Positions 60,077 through 64,000 of a DNA stretch of 64,000 bases are shown one piece after another. The notes under the pieces were generated by a model. It ran no database searches, had not been told where the DNA came from, and worked only from the letters and a program-made list of their open reading frames with translations. This DNA comes from Gnetum montanum (lineage: Eukaryota > Streptophyta > Gnetopsida > Gnetales > Gnetaceae), in NCBI GenBank assembly GCA_015680685.1, contig MNCI01029647.1, positions 1-64,000 on the forward strand, written 5' to 3'. Positions within the stretch are counted from its first letter, which is position 1. Each line of letters begins with the position of its first letter. The position numbers and the translations under genes are program-made.

Positions 60077-60479
60077 GATGGCTAAGATCATATGGCCTAA
60101 CAAAGTCAACAAGGATTTGACTTCATAGTAATCAATAAAATTCTTTAAGACCAAAATTTCCTAGTGTATGTTAGATAAAGGATGTTTAACAAGACCATCC
60201 TACCAACACTACAAACAAGACCATATACTTCTTTCCATCCTTCATTTCTAACTTATGCTATCAATCAAAAAAAATTTACTATTCCCTCCCTGCCAGCCCA
60301 ACCCCCCCTCCCCCAACAAAAAAATCCCCTCCAAATCTATAAACTACCATCCTCATATGCTACTTTTTTGGTAGCACCCCCATCCCCCATCTTCCTAAAA
60401 ACCTATTATACACTAATTCATTCCCCCACATCTAAATCTATATACTACAACTCCCTATGTAAACACTACTTATTTGTAA

Positions 60480-61450
60480 TCCTCAAAACTCATTGACCTC
60501 TTTCCAAAAACTCTCTATGTGTTGATATTACTCTAGTCTCTACTCATCACAACCTTCTCTGCATTCTTTCTATAAACAATTCATCATAGTGGAACTCACT
60601 CTCTACACATTACAACGTATGTGCCTAATCTAACATTGCTCTCCATGAGATCAACTCTACCCAATCTTACCCTTCTCTTTGTTAAATTTACTTCATGCGA
60701 TTTGACCCTACTCTTTGCCTATCAAAGTTTGATGTTTGAGGTAATTTCCCTCTTTTACTTTTTGAATTTTTTTTATTTTACTAAAGCTACTCTACCTAAT
60801 GTGAGCCTCCTCTCTTCTAAATTTAATCTACAAAAATTAAATTTCTCTTTTCTTATCAAATCCTACTCTCTAGAAAATCTCATCATAGACATCGCTTTTT
60901 GCTCATCATAACCTATGCATCCAATCTAATCCTACTCTTTGATAGATCTGCTCTACCTAATTTGATCCTACTCTCTATCAAATATGCTTCATGCAATTTC
61001 ACCTCCTCTCTGCCTACTCTCTCCTAGATCTAGTTTGTGTGATTTCACCCTAATTTTTTCTTATAACTATTTGTTGTTTAAGGTAATTGACTTTTCTTAC
61101 TCTTTGAATTTTGTATTTCTCTCCTAAATTTTCTCCTCTATGTTACATTATTTTGCATTCATTGCCTCATCTAACCCTATTTTTTATCAAATCTGCTTTG
61201 TAGGATTTAACCCTAGTCTTCACTCATCATAGTTTTCTCTCTATCAAATCTAACACTACTCTTTACTCTCCAGCAAATCTAACCCTTAGGTATTTTAACC
61301 TCTTTTACTCTTTGAATTATATTTTTCTTTCTTGGATTTTCCTTGCCTAATCTAACCCTACACTCTATCAGATCTACTCCACAATATTTGATATTATTGT
61401 TTGCCCATCATAGCATGCTCTTCACTAGATCTAACCTTGCTTTCTACTAA
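60480..61450 (+). repeat. Degenerate tandem repeat rich in TCTAACCCTACTCT
   Basis: Words such as CTAATCTAACCCTACTCT, TATCAAATCTGCTCT and CTCATCATAACC recur every 50-80 bp with heavy divergence. The unit was not resolved by eye. ORFs here (for example 60,621-60,911) repeat the same residues (PNLTLL) and are not genes. Confidence 0.55.
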
Positions 61451-61754
61451 TCACAACCTACTCTTTGCCAAATTCTTTAAACTAATGCATTACGGTATAT
61501 TTTGTCACTATGTAAATTATTTAATAACTAAAGTTTAAAGTACACCTACATATTAAGTTGATTGTCAATAATGTGTTAATCATTTTATTATCTTAGAAGT
61601 ACACCTTTCATAAAAAGAATAAACAAAATGAGACCAAGTACTGCTTGGCTAAAAAATGTACATATTAATATTATTACTTAAAAGTAACAATTTGGCTAAC
61701 ACATGACCATGTTGACAATTTGATGATAAAAAAACACCAAAATGGATAATTTAC

Positions 61755-61969
61755 TATCTAAAATCAACCTTAATAATGAGGTGTTAGCCTAGTGTTAAAA
61801 CTCTTGATTTGAAAGTAACAAGTCATGGGTTCGATCTTGGTAGGTCATGCTAAGTTATAAAGTTCTAATTAGACTATATATCTTGGGATAACAACCCCCT
61901 CTCCCCTCCATTACCTACCCTCCATCCCCCACCCAAATGCTCCCAATCCCTTATCTAAAATCAACCTTA
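61755..61969 (+). mobile_element. tRNA-derived SINE with 18-bp TSD
   Basis: TATCTAAAATCAACCTTA occurs exactly at 61,755-61,772 and 61,952-61,969 and brackets a 179-bp body. The body has an A-box-like TAGCCTAGTGTTA (61,785-61,797) and a B-box GGTTCGATC (61,828-61,836), then a pyrimidine-rich 3' part. SINEs are copied from Pol III transcripts by LINE machinery. The long perfect TSD implies fairly recent insertion compared with the rest of the window. Confidence 0.85.
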
Positions 61970-62469
61970 TTTATATTAATTCCATAACCTTCTATCATTC
62001 TAAATGAAGAAATGTTTACTTGGATTAATGGTTTCATAGCTTTAAGTTGTAGATCATGTGTGTTAGGTGTTATATGTCATTTTTAATTATGTTCAAAGTA
62101 AATAATTTGTAGGTATCACGTCAAAGTTATAATGAAGTATGAAAAAAGATGAAATCTATTTATAAATGATGTAATAATTCTCATGCATAATGCTTTTCCA
62201 AACCAAAATAAATTAAGATTATAGGATTATTATTAAGAGAGAAGAATGAAGGATAAGTTATGAGTGAATATTATTAAAATAAAATTTTAGAGTACAAAAG
62301 CAAAGGAGTACTGCAAAGAGGAAAAACTCCAAAATAACAAAAAGAAAATCCCAATAGTTATGGGGATACATTTCCAAGTTTTCATCTTTACAACTAATCC
62401 TAAAAAACCTTCCCTTTGGCGTAGCAAAAGAATCATACCTTGCCCTAGTTCAAAAGTACCTAAGCCTTG

Positions 62470-63481
62470 TGATGAGATGCGATATTGCGACCGTCGCGAT
62501 ATCGTGTCGTCCCCTGCAATATTGCGTACACGATATCATGGTGCGCCATCATATCTATAAATAAGAGGCAGCTCTCCCTTGTTTCATCATCCTAGGCTAG
62601 AAGTAGGAAAACTCTAGTAGATTGATCACTGCAGAGATAGAATATTTTCCATGTGCCCGCAATAGGAGTCCTAAAGTGAACGGATCTTTATTCGAGCAAC
62701 ATTGTACCTGAACACAAGTTGTGTACAAAAATAAAGATGAACTTCCTGGATAAACCTTGCAGGGCATGGAATAGGATTTTATTTAATGTTGTTTATTACT
62801 TTCTCTTAGTAATGCGCAATGAGTACGACTTGATTACGAGCATCTAAGGATGTGTACAGATAGTCAAGGAACAGATGCTCATTGCAACGCGGAATGAGTA
62901 CAACTTGATTACGAGCATCTCAGTGTGACTACTTGGTAACCCAGTGGCATATCTAGGATCTACGCTTGGTAATCCCAGTGGTAGTCATGCACCAAGATGT
63001 GTACAGATAATCAAGGAATCGGCTACTCATCGCACTTAGGCTAGATTAGCTTCCTCAATCCTTTCCTCCTAGTTAAGTTTCTTAGTACGACCACTTCGAG
63101 AACATGCGTTATGCGTGGTGATCCCAGCAATGATTAGCGTTTGGTAGCCATGGTTGAATCGGTTTAGGGTGTGTACGGTAAGTGGGAATGGATGCTGATG
63201 CTAGGTAATTTACACTTAGTTCATTAGTTAGAATTAGTAATTAGTTTCTCAACCCTTCACCTCAATAGCATAGGAGATAAAACATAAAAAGACATAAAAA
63301 TCATACACCTTGGACTTACTTAACCATACACCGTGACAACTACAAGTCTGGAAAGACAATGAATGATTAACCCTAAGTGTTCCATGGGGCATGTAGGCAC
63401 TTAGTCTGTGTAGTTCGACCGGATCACACGTGCTATGCTCGTTTCGTATGGTTGAGTGTAGGGGTACCTCGCCACTCATCA
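62470..63481 (+). repeat. 5' LTR of a second Athila-like element
   Basis: It starts TGATGAGATG, ends CACTCATCA and is followed by a PBS. U3 begins with a 12-bp inverted repeat, CGATATTGCGAC then GTCGCGATATCG, at 62,480-62,504. The TATA box ATCTATAAATAAGAGG is at about 62,552-62,567. From there on it resembles the LTRs at 26.6k and 38.9k, including GATAGAATATTTTCC, but U5 has an internal duplication (about 62,816-63,030). Confidence 0.88.
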
Positions 63482-63482
63482 T

Positions 63483-63500
63483 TGGCACCGTTGCCAGGGA
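63483..63500 (+). other. Primer binding site (tRNA-Asp type)
   Basis: TGGCACCGTTGCCAGGGA differs from the standard Athila PBS by two transitions and stands one base after the LTR. Confidence 0.9.
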
Positions 63501-63623
63501 CTAAGTGTTTGTGCGCTGAATAGAACATAGGATATCACTCACATCATTGGGAGCCTAAACAAACCTTTGAGTTAATTAATTAAACAAGAATTTATATAAA
63601 GGTAAAATAGCACATCGATAAAA

Positions 63624-64000
63624 ATGTCTTCTTCTAACAAAAGCAATTCACCACCTAGGGACAATACAAAGAACATTCGGCAGTCAAAAACACATAAGCT
63701 AAATTTGCCAGTTCCTCAATAATATAGGGTGGAATATACTCATCCCGATGAGTATATTCCTAATTTTACTTTTATCTTCCATCAAGATGAACAGATGCGT
63801 TGGAGAGATCTACATGGTAACATAGTGTTACCCCCAGAATGGGCAGTCCCTAACATGCTTCTCTATGCTTTGGCATAGATTGGCATGACAGAATTTTATG
63901 CTAAATATGTTATGGGTGATTTTGACATGAGGGATTACCATCCCATACCTTTACAACGTATGAGGGACTCAACGCAGGAGAGCCAACATACCCTGTTGAA
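63624..64000 (+). pseudogene. Gag N-terminus, second Athila-like element (cut by window end)
   Basis: The ATG at 63,624 begins MSSSNKSNSPPRDNTKN. YRVEYTHPDEYIPNFTFIF and HQDEQMRWRDLHGNIVLPP align with the gag start at 27,634. Stops TAA (after VPQ) and TAG (after ALA) interrupt the frame, and the sequence then stays open to the window edge. Compared with the first element this gag is better preserved. Confidence 0.85.

Noticed and set aside
60480-61450. Telomere-like repeat (CCCTA words)
   Set aside because: CCCTA occurs only within longer, diverged units and never as a regular 7-bp repeat.
61785-61840. Possible functional tRNA gene
   Set aside because: A and B boxes exist, but I could not fold a cloverleaf with an acceptor stem, and an 18-bp TSD shows that it is a SINE.
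1-64000. CRISPR array, bacterial operons, riboswitches
   Set aside because: Sequence style, introns, LTR elements and SINEs are those of a plant nuclear genome; no regular spacer-repeat array is present.

Overview
This looks like plant nuclear DNA from a large, old, transposon-dominated genome. I find no host protein gene, rRNA gene or functional tRNA gene that I can support. Nearly all coding signal belongs to LTR retrotransposons: Ty3/gypsy of the Tat/Ogre and Athila types, a Copia-type element with gag only, and two tRNA-derived SINEs. All of them are broken by in-frame stops, mostly TAG where Gln or Trp is expected, which is the pattern of cytosine-methylation decay. The species cannot be named from this.

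Layout. 1-23,250 and on to 47,030 hold three copies of one Tat-type family (called elements 1, 2 and 3 here). Element 1 (+, 1-3,637) keeps an LTR end, an antisense accessory gene and the start of RT. Element 2 (-, 18.4k-3,638) keeps LTR, PBS, gag, protease, antisense accessory gene, RT, two RNase H domains and most of integrase. Element 3 (+, about 18.5k onward) keeps LTR, a gag fragment, protease and the antisense accessory gene. A complete Athila-like element (26,586-39,819, 5-bp TSD GATGT) lies inside element 3's accessory gene. 44.4-47.0k is a decayed ~380-bp tandem array. 47,036-52,972 is an LTR element on the minus strand with Copia-type gag and a second ORF but no RT that I can see. 52,980-55,400 is another gypsy pol relic (-). 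55.4-62.5k is AT-rich sequence with SINEs and simple repeats. 62,470-64,000 is the start of a second Athila-like element (5' LTR, PBS, gag).

The most interesting system is the accessory gene of the Tat family. In all three copies it lies antisense to gag-pol. Where the neighbours survive, it sits between protease and RT. It has its own TATA box and at least four (probably seven) exons with matching exon lengths and splice sites. Exon 2 resembles the FCP1/NIF-type (HAD-superfamily) phosphatase fold, and a charged coiled-coil region and an acidic tail follow. Tandem 25-bp hairpin modules flank it. I know of no described plant retrotransposon with this layout, but I could not search for one.

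A second theme: LTR U3 regions of three unrelated elements carry clusters of palindromes upstream of a TATA box. In the Athila and Copia-type elements a similar palindrome-plus-TATA block also stands upstream of the internal accessory ORF, which suggests repeated use of U3-like modules as internal promoters.
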